Made by a program: the position numbers and the translations under genes. Below, piece after piece: positions 9,334-18,835 of a DNA stretch of 64,000 nt (its first letter is position 1; every line of letters begins with the position of its first letter). The notes under the pieces were generated by a model. That model worked only from the letters and a program-made list of their open reading frames with translations. It had not been told where the DNA came from and searched no databases. Location of the stretch: assembly GCA_013297755.1 (NCBI GenBank), contig JAAFIH010000010.1:1-64000 (forward strand), given 5' to 3'. Origin of the DNA: Cytophagales bacterium. Its GTDB lineage: Bacteria; Bacteroidota; Bacteroidia; Cytophagales; UBA9547.

Positions 9334-9654
9334 TTACCACTTCAATTTATTTAAAACATTGATATCAACCGATCTCAAATTTCTAAAAATCATAACTATA
9401 ATAGCCAAACCTACCGCAACTTCGGCAGCAGCTACCGCCATAATAAAAAACACAAATACTTGGCCGCTACTATCGCCTTTGTATGTAGAAAAAGCAGTTA
9501 GTAATAAATTGACAGAGTTTAGCATCAATTCAACAGACATAAATACGATAATCATATTTCTGCGAACCAATACACCCACTATACCAACACAAAAAAGTGC
9601 CAAACAGAAAAGTATATAATAGTTTAATGGAAGGGTTTGAACAATACTTTGCAT
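9334..9654 (-). CDS. nuoK: NADH-quinone oxidoreductase subunit K
   Basis: 106 residues, three membrane helices. The FMSVELMLNSVNLLL segment carries the conserved membrane Glu, and AAAEVAVGLAIIV the second. It is part of the membrane arm of complex I. It has its own promoter (9684-9713) and no nuoJ upstream, so nuoKL form a separate unit. Confidence 0.96.
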   Translation of the reverse strand: MQSIVQTLPLNYYILFCLALFCVGIVGVLVRRNMIIVFMSVELMLNSVNLLLTAFSTYKGDSSGQVFVFFIMAVAAAEVAVGLAIIVMIFRNLRSVDINVLNKLKW

Positions 9655-9683
9655 AAAATGCTTAATTTTTTCTAATCAATCCC

Positions 9684-9713
9684 CAAATATAGTAACAAAA
9701 TTTTTAAATCAAA
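9684..9713 (-). promoter_or_regulatory. Bacteroidota-type promoter for nuoKL
   Basis: On the minus strand: -33 TTTG (9713-9710), 18 bases, -7 TATATTTG (9691-9684). Both elements match the TTTG / TAnnTTTG consensus. Transcription would begin about 20 bases before the nuoK ATG. Confidence 0.7.
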
Positions 9714-9843
9714 TTTTTAGCATTTTTTTAATCTAAAATTTTGACATTTTAAATCATTTTTTTTGTTTAATTTTATTTTTAAATGAAATTTTAGTAAATT
9801 AATAAGTAATTTTTCTAAAATTATTTCAAAAATTATTTACTTT

Positions 9844-9876
9844 TTTGTTTTTTTTGGTATCAATACTATATATTTG
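9844..9876 (+). promoter_or_regulatory. Promoter of the wecA-like gene (near-leaderless)
   Basis: -33 TTTG (9844-9847), 21 bases, -7 TATATTTG (9869-9876). The ATG at 9881 begins 4 bases after the -7 box, so the transcript would start at or inside the first codons, or use a slightly different start point. It rules out the in-frame TTG at 9845, which lies inside the promoter. Confidence 0.6.
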
Positions 9877-9880
9877 CAAC

Positions 9881-10918
9881 ATGGTAAATACTGTATTATG
9901 TTTTTCTTGGGCTTTTTTAATTTCAGTTTTTGCAATACCTTCTATTATAAATGTTGCTCATCTCAAACAATTATTGGATGAACCTAATTTTCGAACCATC
10001 CATCGCTCGCTTACACCACGATTGGGCGGCATAGCTATTTTTGCTGGTGTTGTTTCTGCATTTACTATTTTTGGACACATCAATAGAGAAATTCAACAAA
10101 TCATTGCTGGCTGTATTGTTCTTTTTTTTATCGGCCTCAAAGATGACCTTGTTTCGGTTTCGCCTTTCAAGAAATTTTTTGTCCAAGTATTGGCTACAGG
10201 TATTGTTGTTTTTATTGGAAATATTCGCATCACAAGTTTTCAAGGTTTATTCAATATCAACTCTTTACCTGAGGGTATCAGTTATGCTTTTACTTTTTTA
10301 GTAATTATAGGAATAACCAATGCTATCAATTTAATAGATGGTTTAGATGGACTTGCTGGTTCTTTATGCCTGTGTATAAGTCTTTTTTTTGCATTTTATA
10401 TGTATTTTTATGGCACATCAGAAGCAAGTGCCTATGGCGAAATGGCCTTTTGCTTAGCAGGAAGTTTGCTCGGTTTTTTGCGTTATAATTTTAGGAATGC
10501 CATCATTTTTATGGGCGATACAGGCTCGTTGGTTTGTGGTTTTTTGGTTGCAGTTTTTGCTGTAAAATTTATTGAACTCAAGCCTGTTGCCAACACTCCA
10601 GTTGTAGCCATTTCTATCCTTATTATACCAGTAATGGATACATTAAAAGTATTTTTAGTACGAATTTTAAAAGGAAAATCACCCTTTTCGCCAGATCAAA
10701 ATCATATCCACCATCATCTAAAAAAAATTGGAATACCCAATTCATACATAGTAATTTTTTTGGTTTTATATTCAATATTAATGTATATAGTGGCAGTTCT
10801 TACATCTGATGTATTGATTAATATGGCACTTTCTATACAAATTATCACTGTTGGTTTGAGCCTTGCAGCTATTTGTTTTCTTGCACAAAAAAATGAAAGT
10901 AAAAAAATTCAACCTTAA
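9881..10918 (+). CDS. MraY/WecA-like undecaprenyl-phosphate sugar-1-phosphate transferase
   Basis: About 345 residues with about ten membrane helices. It carries the glycosyltransferase family 4 motifs: TPRLGG near the start, LKDDL (Asp-Asp), NAINLIDGLDGLAG, FMGDTGSL and a late HIHHHL (the WecA-type His motif). It transfers a HexNAc-1-phosphate from its UDP form to undecaprenyl phosphate, starting O-antigen or capsule-like glycan synthesis at the inner membrane. The His motif points to WecA/TagO rather than MraY. The start at 9881 is chosen because the upstream TTG overlaps the promoter. The next gene overlaps its 3' end. Confidence 0.9.
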   Translation: MVNTVLCFSWAFLISVFAIPSIINVAHLKQLLDEPNFRTIHRSLTPRLGGIAIFAGVVSAFTIFGHINREIQQIIAGCIVLFFIGLKDDLVSVSPFKKFFVQVLATGIVVFIGNIRITSFQGLFNINSLPEGISYAFTFLVIIGITNAINLIDGLDGLAGSLCLCISLFFAFYMYFYGTSEASAYGEMAFCLAGSLLGFLRYNFRNAIIFMGDTGSLVCGFLVAVFAVKFIELKPVANTPVVAISILIIPVMDTLKVFLVRILKGKSPFSPDQNHIHHHLKKIGIPNSYIVIFLVLYSILMYIVAVLTSDVLINMALSIQIITVGLSLAAICFLAQKNESKKIQP

Positions 10919-12230
10919 TAGTTTTCAAATAGCATTGATTCCAAAAGTCAATTCATGTAAATTTCAGTTTATAAACACAGAAAAATACAGCCAAATGAGC
11001 CAATCTCATTACTTTGATTCTTTATCTAATATCAAAATTAATTATATAGAGGCTTTTTTAAATAATTTTTTTTTAAAACACACGTTTCTAAAATTAAGTT
11101 TGAGTTATTTTCAAACTTTCAACTTTATTGAAAGTAGAGCTACAAAGAATCTTTTTTTTTATTTTATTATTACTTTTTTAAGTTTTAATTCATTATATGC
11201 CAAAGAAATAGAACCAGAAAAAATCCTTGTCTTTTCAACAACCCAAAATATACTTGTACCAAACTTAGATCCTAGTTTTAACACCAAACAAATTCATTTA
11301 CTTGTCGAACAAACTTTTATCAACAAATATCTTATCATAAAATCTAAAAGAGAATCACATTTATTTATTAATAATAAATATTATGCAAAAATATCACCTT
11401 CAACCCCATTTTCTTTTTTATTGACTTCCAAATTTGTAAATACCAATGATATAATTACAATTCAATCGATATATCCCCTTGAAGACATCAATTTTTTTAT
11501 TCAAGATATATTTAAAATTAAATCAGAAGCTGCTGCACAAGAGTATAAATCAAATTCTTTTGAAAACATCAAAGCAAATCATTCAAAATTTCACAATATA
11601 TATATAATATGTATTATTATTTTTTTAATAGCACTGGCAATGGCTAAATTTTTAGGAATTCAAGCCAATTTTTTTTCAAATAAAAGCAATTCATCTAATT
11701 ACACAATTCACTCCTCTTCAACTAGATCTATAAATAAATCAGATTTTTCTCAACTAGAATTAATAGTCCTAACAGCCATCATTTGCATATTCTTAACTAT
11801 TATTTATGTTTCCTATTATCATAATTTTTTTAATAGCACTTTTACAAAACAATCAGTTGATGTTATTCTATTTTTTATCAGATTTACAGTAATTCTTATA
11901 TTATCAAAAATAGTTTTACATCTTATTTTTGGTTATTTCCTCAAAATACAAGGGTTTACAACTGTTATTATCACAGAAATTTATCGTTTTTTAGCTTTTT
12001 TTATTTCTTTTCTGCTATTATTTTTATTTATTTCTTTTACTCCTTTTTATGCCTTTTTTCAATTCAATTTCATTTATAAGTGGATTTTACCCTTCATTTT
12101 ATTCTTATTTTTATTTATTAGAGAATTTTATTTACTTCTATTTAAGTTTGGATTTAATAAAAATTATTTATTTGCGTATATTTGCATTTGTGATTTATAC
12201 CCATTTGTATATATCCTCAAGCTAACGTAA
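10893..12230 (+). CDS. DUF4271 membrane protein
   Basis: About 445 residues. An internal signal-like segment (FFYFIITFLSFNSLYA) is followed by a soluble part, one helix (IYIICIIIFLIALAMAKFLG) and a block of C-terminal membrane helices typical of DUF4271. In Bacteroidota this family is commonly found just before hemD and porP, as here. The start is uncertain: ATG 10893 overlaps the upstream gene by 26 bases, ATG 10995 is possible, and the position of the signal-like segment about 75 residues further in suggests the true start may be later still. No function is known. Confidence 0.75.
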   Translation: MKVKKFNLNSFQIALIPKVNSCKFQFINTEKYSQMSQSHYFDSLSNIKINYIEAFLNNFFLKHTFLKLSLSYFQTFNFIESRATKNLFFYFIITFLSFNSLYAKEIEPEKILVFSTTQNILVPNLDPSFNTKQIHLLVEQTFINKYLIIKSKRESHLFINNKYYAKISPSTPFSFLLTSKFVNTNDIITIQSIYPLEDINFFIQDIFKIKSEAAAQEYKSNSFENIKANHSKFHNIYIICIIIFLIALAMAKFLGIQANFFSNKSNSSNYTIHSSSTRSINKSDFSQLELIVLTAIICIFLTIIYVSYYHNFFNSTFTKQSVDVILFFIRFTVILILSKIVLHLIFGYFLKIQGFTTVIITEIYRFLAFFISFLLLFLFISFTPFYAFFQFNFIYKWILPFILFLFLFIREFYLLLFKFGFNKNYLFAYICICDLYPFVYILKLT

Positions 12231-12244
12231 TACAAAGTTTTATA

Positions 12245-13030
12245 ATGCATAGTGTAGAATTAAAAGAAATTGCTGAAAACAGATTAAATAAAGTTTCAAG
12301 TATACTTGTAACCCAAGCAAAACCATCTGACGACACACCTTATATATCACTTGCTACTAAATATAATTTAAAAGTAGATTTCAGAGCTTTTATTGATATA
12401 GAAGGAGTCAATTATAAAGATTTTAGAAAACAAAAAATTGATATAGGAGAGTTTACTGCTATCATTTTGACAAGTAGAAACGCTGTAGATCATTTTTTTA
12501 GGTTATGTAAAGAAGGAAAAGTAGAGTTAGAGGCAACCCTAAAATACTTTTGTGTGTCAGAGCAAACTGCAAATTATCTTCAAAAATATATTACTATAAG
12601 AAAACGAAAAATATTTGTAGGCGAAAAAAAAGCCTCTGATTTGTTTGAAATAATGAAAAAACATAAAAACGAAAAGTTTTTATATCCTTGCTCTGACCTT
12701 AGAAGCGATGATATTCCTGATTTTCTTAAATCAAATGAATTTAATTATAAAGAAGGAATCATTTATAATACTGTAGCTTCCAATTTGTCTGACTTATCTG
12801 ATGTCAAATATGATATTTTAGTTTTTTTTAGTCCTTCTGGTGTAACCTCATTATTTACTAACTTCCCAGATTTTAAACAAGAAAAAACCAGAATAGCCGC
12901 TTTTGGTAGCACAACTGCTAAGGCTGTAAGAGATGCAGGATTGATTTTAGATATAGAAGCACCTATGCCCAACGCCCCATCAATGACGGGAGCACTCGAA
13001 GTTTATATTAAAAATGCGAATAAAATTTAA
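12245..13030 (+). CDS. hemD: Uroporphyrinogen-III synthase
   Basis: 261 residues, two-lobed HemD fold. Recognised from SSILVTQAKPS near the start, IILTSRNAVDHFF in lobe 1 and ILVFFSPSGVTSLF with IAAFGSTTAKAVRDAGL in lobe 2. It closes hydroxymethylbilane with ring D inversion to uroporphyrinogen III for heme, which the cytochromes encoded nearby require. It lies between DUF4271 and porP, a common arrangement in the phylum. HemD sequences are weakly conserved; the context strengthens the call. Confidence 0.88.
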   Translation: MHSVELKEIAENRLNKVSSILVTQAKPSDDTPYISLATKYNLKVDFRAFIDIEGVNYKDFRKQKIDIGEFTAIILTSRNAVDHFFRLCKEGKVELEATLKYFCVSEQTANYLQKYITIRKRKIFVGEKKASDLFEIMKKHKNEKFLYPCSDLRSDDIPDFLKSNEFNYKEGIIYNTVASNLSDLSDVKYDILVFFSPSGVTSLFTNFPDFKQEKTRIAAFGSTTAKAVRDAGLILDIEAPMPNAPSMTGALEVYIKNANKI

Positions 13031-13051
13031 TGCTTATTAAAATTTTAAGTA

Positions 13052-14047
13052 ATGAAATCAGTTTCTCAAAAAGTATGTTTTGTGTTAATATTATTTGTTG
13101 CTTCTGTTTGTGAAGCACAACAAGATGCACAATTTAGCCAATACATGTTCGTAAATGCCTATTTTAATCCAGCTTATGTAGGAATAAACGATCAAACTGA
13201 ATTTGTAGGAATTTATAGAAGTCAGTGGACTGGACTTAAAAATTCTGGTGGAAAAGATAATTTTTCTGGCGTTCCTGTTACTCAATTTTTTTCAGCATCT
13301 ACTAAACTAAAAGCAATCAATAGCGGCATAGGTATCAATATTATCAATGATATTCTTGCCACCATTAATAATTTTTACATTAAAGCCAACTATTCATATC
13401 ATTTTAAACTTTCTGATCGGTTAAAATTGGGTATTGGAGTAGGACTAGGTCATTATAATCAATCCATAAATACTGCATTATGGAATCCAAATAATGAAGA
13501 CGATCCAAGATTAAAAGCTGTGGCTGCAAATCCAAATCAAAATGCCATAGACATGGATGCAGGAATTTGGTTAATATCTAAAAGGCTTTCTTTTGGAATT
13601 AGCGTCATGCATTTATTACAACCCCAGATGTATAAACAAATCATCACTACCAAAGAATACACAAGTACACTTCAGCGACATGCCTACATGTTTGTACAAT
13701 ACAAAATAGGGTTAAACGAAAATTGGAATTTGGTACCATCAATCTTATTGCGTTCAAGTCTCAAAGCGTGGAATAATACCCAAGCCGATGTATCACTTTT
13801 GGCCTCTTATTCAGATAATAAATTTTGGGGAGGATTTTCTTACCGTCATATTGATGCATTGATAGCACTTGTAGGAATAAGTTTTTTAAAAAATAATTCC
13901 TTACGTATTGGATATGGATTTGATCTCACAATCATTGGAAAATCAGCTAAAATGGGCACTTCTCACGAAATAATGGCCTCTTTTTTCATTCCTGTTAAAG
14001 ATTTATTGCCAAAACCAGTTATCAGAACTCCAAGGTTTAGATATTAA
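13052..14047 (+). CDS. PorP/SprF family T9SS outer-membrane protein
   Basis: 331 residues with a signal peptide (cleavage after CEA, about residue 22). QQDAQFSQYMFVNAYFNPAYVG is the family's N-terminal hallmark, followed by a beta-barrel ending with aromatic strands. PorP/SprF proteins work with GldKLMN in type IX secretion; SprF helps SprB reach the surface. It stands directly before gldK, the usual order, and probably belongs to the same machine. Confidence 0.95.
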   Translation: MKSVSQKVCFVLILFVASVCEAQQDAQFSQYMFVNAYFNPAYVGINDQTEFVGIYRSQWTGLKNSGGKDNFSGVPVTQFFSASTKLKAINSGIGINIINDILATINNFYIKANYSYHFKLSDRLKLGIGVGLGHYNQSINTALWNPNNEDDPRLKAVAANPNQNAIDMDAGIWLISKRLSFGISVMHLLQPQMYKQIITTKEYTSTLQRHAYMFVQYKIGLNENWNLVPSILLRSSLKAWNNTQADVSLLASYSDNKFWGGFSYRHIDALIALVGISFLKNNSLRIGYGFDLTIIGKSAKMGTSHEIMASFFIPVKDLLPKPVIRTPRFRY

Positions 14048-14072
14048 TTTAAAATTTTTTTTTAAAATTTGT

Positions 14073-14102
14073 TTTGTTTATTAAAAATTTAATATAGTTT
14101 TG
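14073..14102 (+). promoter_or_regulatory. Promoter of gldKLMN
   Basis: -33 TTTG (14073-14076), 18 bases, -7 TAGTTTTG (14095-14102). Transcription would start near 14108, about 28 bases before the ATG at 14136. The in-frame TTG at 14100 lies inside the -7 box and is therefore not the start. Confidence 0.7.
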
Positions 14103-14135
14103 AAATGTTTTATAAGATTTTCAGAATTCACTATT

Positions 14136-15233
14136 ATGAATAAAAAAGAAATAGTCAAAATAACAATCAATTTTTTAGTTGCAGTTACTGCTTTAGTTCT
14201 CATAGAGTCTTGTGGTGGAAAGGGCGGTAATTCGGGTATGCCAACTGGTGATCTAGTAGGTGTCCCTGATAGAGTTGGATGGACTCAACAAATTCCTTAT
14301 GGTATGGTTGTATGTCCTTCTGGTACTTTTCACATGGGACAGGCAGATCAAGATGTGCCTGCAACCCAAGTTAATTACAACAAACAAATTACGATTGGCG
14401 GTTTCTATATGGATGAAACTGAAATCACTAATAACGAATATCGTCAGTTCGTAGAGTTCCTAACCAAACCTGATGCTTATCCTGATTGGAAAAATACACA
14501 GGCTTGGCTTGATTCTACAATCAAATCTAAAGGCGATGAATACATTTTAAGAGAATTGTATCCTGACACTACTGTTTGGGTTAGAGACTTTGCTCATCAC
14601 ATGGGCGATCCAATGATGGAATACTATTATTATCATCCAGCATTTGATGAGTATCCAGTAGTAGGTGTTGATTGGTATGCTGCACGTATATTCAGCAGTT
14701 GGAGAACAAGATACATGAATGAATGGAGAACTGATTTAAGTGGAATGAATATGTTTGCAAATCCTAATTTCAGACTTCCTTCTGAAGCTGAGTGGGAGTA
14801 TGCAGGTCGTGGTGGAAGAGATATGGCTAAATATCCTTGGGGTGGTCCTTATATTAGAAATTCTAAAGGTTGTATGTTAGCTAACCTTAAACCAGGTCGT
14901 GGAAACTATTATGATGATGGTTTTATGTATACTTCACCAGTAGGATCTTATTTTTCTAACGATTATGGGTTATATGATATGTCTGGTAATGTATCTGAAT
15001 GGTGTGAAGATGCATATTATGAATCATCTGTACCTGTGGTATGGGATATGAATCCTACTTATTTTGACGAAAGAGAAAAACGTAAAATTGTTCGTGGCGG
15101 ATCTTGGAAAGATGTAGCTTATTATCTTGAACTTGGAACGAGAACATTTGAATACGCAGATTCTACAAAATCATTTATAGGTTTCAGATGTGCTATGACT
15201 TACTTAGGAAGATCATCTGGTCAAGAATTTTAA
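14136..15233 (+). CDS. gldK: T9SS/gliding lipoprotein GldK (PorK)
   Basis: About 365 residues. Lipoprotein signal ending LVLIESC, then a formylglycine-generating-enzyme-like (FGE-sulfatase) domain with MDETEITNNEYRQFV, RLPSEAEWEYAGRGG, MSGNVSEWCEDAYY, IVRGGSWKD and GFRCAMTY. GldK and GldN form the periplasmic ring under the outer membrane of the T9SS. First gene of gldKLMN. The ATG start at 14136 is supported by the promoter overlapping the upstream TTG. Confidence 0.97.
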   Translation: MNKKEIVKITINFLVAVTALVLIESCGGKGGNSGMPTGDLVGVPDRVGWTQQIPYGMVVCPSGTFHMGQADQDVPATQVNYNKQITIGGFYMDETEITNNEYRQFVEFLTKPDAYPDWKNTQAWLDSTIKSKGDEYILRELYPDTTVWVRDFAHHMGDPMMEYYYYHPAFDEYPVVGVDWYAARIFSSWRTRYMNEWRTDLSGMNMFANPNFRLPSEAEWEYAGRGGRDMAKYPWGGPYIRNSKGCMLANLKPGRGNYYDDGFMYTSPVGSYFSNDYGLYDMSGNVSEWCEDAYYESSVPVVWDMNPTYFDEREKRKIVRGGSWKDVAYYLELGTRTFEYADSTKSFIGFRCAMTYLGRSSGQEF

Positions 15234-15293
15234 TCTTTTAATTTTATAATTTTCAACTTTAACTATTTATTTCAACCCTAATTAATTTAAACA

Positions 15294-16112
15294 ATGAGTG
15301 TTTCTTATAGATCTTCCCACGCCCTTTCTGGAAAAGATAAATTTTATTCTAAAATAGCGCCAGTTATTACAGGTGTAGGTGCTGCAATCGTAATTTTGGG
15401 TGCCCTTTTCAAAATCATGCACTGGCCTGGTGCAGCTCCCATGCTGATTGTTGGCTTAGGTACTGAAGCTATATTATTTTTATTGTTTGCTTTTGCTCCT
15501 CCAGTTACAGAACCAGATTGGACAATAGTTTATCCAGAATTAGGAGATGTTCATTCTCATGTTTCTCATAAAAAAGAAGAGAAGAAAGATGGAAAAGGTC
15601 TTGTTAAAAAAATGGACGATATGATGGCAGAAGCCAATATCACTCCTGATACTTTATCAAAATTAGGCTCTGGTTTTAGTGCATTAAGTCAATCTGTATC
15701 ACAAATGGGTTCTGTAGCTAATGCTGCAATAGCTTCTGATGAGTACGCTACTAATGTAAAAGCTGCTACTGCATCTATCCAAGAACTAAACAAATCTTAT
15801 TCTACTACTGTTACTGCAATGTCATCTATGGCAAACGCATCTTCAGACGCAAAAGAATATCATACCCAAGTTCAAAGCATTACAAAAAACCTTAGTGCCT
15901 TAAATGCAGTTTACGAAATGGAATTACAAGATGTAAATGTTCATCTTAAATCTATGAATAAATTTTATGGTACACTTTCTTCTGCTATGGAAAATATGTC
16001 TGAAGCAAGTAAAGATACACAAGTATTCAAAGGCGAATTATCTAAATTAACAGGTAATCTAACATCTTTAAATACAGTTTATGGTAACATGCTTTCTGCA
16101 ATGAAAGGTTAA
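15294..16112 (+). CDS. gldL: T9SS/gliding motor protein GldL (PorL)
   Basis: 272 residues. Two membrane helices near the N-terminus (PVITGVGAAIVILGALF; PMLIVGLGTEAILFLLFAFAP) separated by KIMHWPGAAP, the family signature, then a long helical coiled-coil cytoplasmic domain (about 85-272). GldL pentamers around GldM use the proton gradient to drive T9SS secretion and gliding. A Glu in the second helix (LGTEAIL) corresponds to the conserved charged residue in the membrane. Confidence 0.97.
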   Translation: MSVSYRSSHALSGKDKFYSKIAPVITGVGAAIVILGALFKIMHWPGAAPMLIVGLGTEAILFLLFAFAPPVTEPDWTIVYPELGDVHSHVSHKKEEKKDGKGLVKKMDDMMAEANITPDTLSKLGSGFSALSQSVSQMGSVANAAIASDEYATNVKAATASIQELNKSYSTTVTAMSSMANASSDAKEYHTQVQSITKNLSALNAVYEMELQDVNVHLKSMNKFYGTLSSAMENMSEASKDTQVFKGELSKLTGNLTSLNTVYGNMLSAMKG

Positions 16113-16156
16113 TATTTTTAAAAGTTTATTTATTCATAATTATAATACGATAAAAG

Positions 16157-17782
16157 ATGGCTGGTGGTAAAGAAACCCCAAGGCAAAAACTGGTAGGTCT
16201 GATGTACCTCGTTTTGCTTGCATTGTTAGCACTCCAAGTGAGTTCTGCAATCATGGAAAAATTCAAGTTCTTAGATGAGAGTTTGCAATATTCAAATGAT
16301 GAAAATGACACTAACAACAACGAAATTAAGCAAGTTATTGCTAAATCTGTTGCTGATAATGGCAATAAAAGTTCTGATCAGTTGGTTCTAAAGCGAGCTG
16401 AAGAAGTAGCAAAAGAAGCACACGAAATCAAGTTATACATTGATAAAACTCGTGAAGAGTTAGTCAAAGTAACTGGTGGATACGAAGAAGATGGTGTAAA
16501 CTGGAAAGGTGCCAAAGCTGAAACTGAGGTTGAACAACTGATGATAGGTGCTGAAGGTCGTAAAAACGGAAAAGCTTATGATTTTCAAAAGAAAATTAAT
16601 GGATTTGTGGATTATTTGAATAACCTTAAACTTAAAGAAGGTGAATCAGAAAATGCTAAAACTAGAGTCTTTAAATACATTGCACTTGACGCTAAAGACG
16701 ACCCACGTATTACCAGCAAAGAGCAAAAACGTAAAGATTTCGCAGCTCTTAACTTTGGACAAACGCCTATGTGTGCATCTATGGCAGTAATGAGTATGAT
16801 GGAATCTGAAGTTTTAAAATATGAATCGGATGCGTTAAGTTTACTAGCTGCTGAATTAGGAGCATCTGATATCAAATTTGATCAGGTATTTGCAATGTAC
16901 CGTGCAGACTCACGTGTTGTAGCTGCTGGAACTAAATACAATGCTGAGGTGTTTTTAGCTGCTTCTTCATCTGCACTTAAACCAGTTGTCAAAGTGGACG
17001 GTCGTCAATTAGTTGTTGATAAAGATGGTCGTGGAAAACTCGAATTTACAGCTACTGGTGGTGCTTATGACAAAGATGGTTTGGCTAAAAAGTCTTGGAA
17101 TGCTACAGTTACATTCAAAAACAGAGGTAAAGACACAACTTTCCCTGTAAAAGGCGAATACGTAGTGGCTAAACCTGTTATTCAAGTTCAATCTGGTGCA
17201 GTTTCTGCTTTATATATGAATTGTGGTAATCCACTTCAAATCAACGTACCTGCTTTGGGTTCTGTATACAATCCTTCTTTTCAAGCTACAGGTGCTGCAG
17301 TTCAAAATGGTTCACAAAAAGGTGAAATATTTGTTATACCAAGCACTAAAAATGTTTCAATCAAAGTTTCAAGTAGCGGAAACTATATTGGAGATGTTAA
17401 TTTTCCTGTTAAAGGTGTTCCTAAACCAGATATAAACATACTTGCAGGAGGAAAATTAGTAGACTTAAAAAATGGGGTTAAAGCTCCTGGGCCACGTCAA
17501 TTACAAATCAAGGCTGTGCCTTTACCTGACTTCTTAGCTTCAAATCCTAAAGATGCTAGATATAAAGTTACTAAATGGTCTGCTTATCTTTTGAGAGGTT
17601 CACGTTTAGTTAAACAAATGGATGCTAGTTCTGAGTTAATTGATTTAAGTGGATTTGCTTCGTTGGCTTTACCAAACGATAGGATTACTATTGAAATTAA
17701 AGAGATTTTGAGAACTAATTTCTATGACAAAACAGAAACAGTTACTGTTTCTCAAACAATATATACAGTTCCTATTATTTAA
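16157..17782 (+). CDS. gldM: T9SS/gliding motor protein GldM (PorM)
   Basis: 541 residues. A short cytoplasmic head MAGGKETPRQKLVGLMYLVL leads into a single membrane helix (about 12-32), followed by a helical D1 domain and Ig-like D2-D4 domains in the periplasm. GldM dimers sit inside the GldL ring and carry torque to the GldKN ring. The head sequence is nearly diagnostic. Confidence 0.97.
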   Translation: MAGGKETPRQKLVGLMYLVLLALLALQVSSAIMEKFKFLDESLQYSNDENDTNNNEIKQVIAKSVADNGNKSSDQLVLKRAEEVAKEAHEIKLYIDKTREELVKVTGGYEEDGVNWKGAKAETEVEQLMIGAEGRKNGKAYDFQKKINGFVDYLNNLKLKEGESENAKTRVFKYIALDAKDDPRITSKEQKRKDFAALNFGQTPMCASMAVMSMMESEVLKYESDALSLLAAELGASDIKFDQVFAMYRADSRVVAAGTKYNAEVFLAASSSALKPVVKVDGRQLVVDKDGRGKLEFTATGGAYDKDGLAKKSWNATVTFKNRGKDTTFPVKGEYVVAKPVIQVQSGAVSALYMNCGNPLQINVPALGSVYNPSFQATGAAVQNGSQKGEIFVIPSTKNVSIKVSSSGNYIGDVNFPVKGVPKPDINILAGGKLVDLKNGVKAPGPRQLQIKAVPLPDFLASNPKDARYKVTKWSAYLLRGSRLVKQMDASSELIDLSGFASLALPNDRITIEIKEILRTNFYDKTETVTVSQTIYTVPII

Positions 17783-17800
17783 TTTTTGAAATTTATAAAA

Positions 17801-18790
17801 ATGATTCGTAACACATTATTATCTTGTTCACTTCTTTTAGCTATTTCGATAACTCCTGTTTTTTCGCAAAAAAAGGGTTCAAAAAAAACAGCTACTGCAC
17901 CCTCTAAGTCTGCTGAGCAAATCAAAGCTGAACAGGATGCAGCTAATCAAGCTAAATTAGATGAGGAGAATAAAAAAAAGGCAGAAGCTGAGAGCGAAAG
18001 ACAACGTAAGTTGGCTGAATATGAATCAAAAATTAGAAGAGTAATCTCTCCTGATAATTTTAATAAGTATTCTATACGCCCTATTCTAGACAAAGATATA
18101 ATGTATAAGAAAACAGTTTGGAGATTTTTAGACATGAAAGAGAAACAAAATAAATCTTTCATGTCTGTAAATCATGAGTTACCTACTTTAATAATTGAAT
18201 ACTTAAAGTTAGGGAAACTTAAACCATACAAAACGGATTCTTTAGATGAAGGCTTACTTTTAACAGATGAGCAGTTCAAATCTAATATTGTAGATCCTAA
18301 TGTTCAAGCACCTGACACAGCTGGTATGGCACCTGATGAGAAACGTGAAGCAATGAAAAGCTATGCTAACTCTTCAAACTTAGATCCAAAACAAATGACT
18401 TTGTTAAGTCTCAAAGAAGATGCCATATTTGACAGAAAAAGATCTAGGATGTACTATGATATAATAGCAATAACAGTATTTATACCTGCTTCAATCAATC
18501 CAAGAGGTTTTAATCAACCTGTGGCAACTGTTAAATTTAAAGATTTGGTTGAATTATTCAAAAAAGATAATAGAGCCAACTGGTTTAATAGAGAAAATGA
18601 TTCTGAGCATAGAAATTATTCTGATGCTTTTGATTTAAGATTATTTTCTTCTTACATATATAAGGTTTCTAATCCTAATGATGAGCAGATTGTAGATACT
18701 TATGGTGGTGATCTTAAAAAAGGCCGCTATGGTTCAGAAAAATCAGCCAATGATTTAATGGAATTTGAACATAATCTTTGGGAATTTTAA
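17801..18790 (+). CDS. gldN: T9SS/gliding protein GldN (PorN)
   Basis: About 330 residues. Signal peptide ending PVFSQ, then a Lys/Glu/Ala-rich linker (about 25-75) and the GldN domain with RPILDKDIMYKKTVWRFLD, DAIFDRKRSRMYYDI and LWEF at the very end. It pairs with GldK in the periplasmic ring. A TTG at 17786 would add five residues; ATG 17801 is preferred. No gldO duplicate follows. The operon ends at the terminator 18799-18822. Confidence 0.96.
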   Translation: MIRNTLLSCSLLLAISITPVFSQKKGSKKTATAPSKSAEQIKAEQDAANQAKLDEENKKKAEAESERQRKLAEYESKIRRVISPDNFNKYSIRPILDKDIMYKKTVWRFLDMKEKQNKSFMSVNHELPTLIIEYLKLGKLKPYKTDSLDEGLLLTDEQFKSNIVDPNVQAPDTAGMAPDEKREAMKSYANSSNLDPKQMTLLSLKEDAIFDRKRSRMYYDIIAITVFIPASINPRGFNQPVATVKFKDLVELFKKDNRANWFNRENDSEHRNYSDAFDLRLFSSYIYKVSNPNDEQIVDTYGGDLKKGRYGSEKSANDLMEFEHNLWEF

Positions 18791-18798
18791 AATATAGA

Positions 18799-18822
18799 AA
18801 AGAGCTGAAAGGCTCTTTTTTA
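18799..18822 (+). terminator. Terminator of gldKLMN
   Basis: Perfect 7-bp stem AAAGAGC / GCTCTTT (18799-18805 and 18812-18818) with a 6-base loop and trailing T run. Confidence 0.85.
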
Positions 18823-18835
18823 TTTTTATTTAATT

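Noticed and set aside
9845-9880. TTG at 9845 as the start of the wecA-like gene
   Set aside because: It lies inside the promoter, between the -33 and -7 boxes; ATG 9881 follows the promoter and gives a normal N-terminus.
14100-14135. TTG at 14100 as the gldK start
   Set aside because: It overlaps the -7 box; the ATG at 14136 opens directly into the lipoprotein signal.
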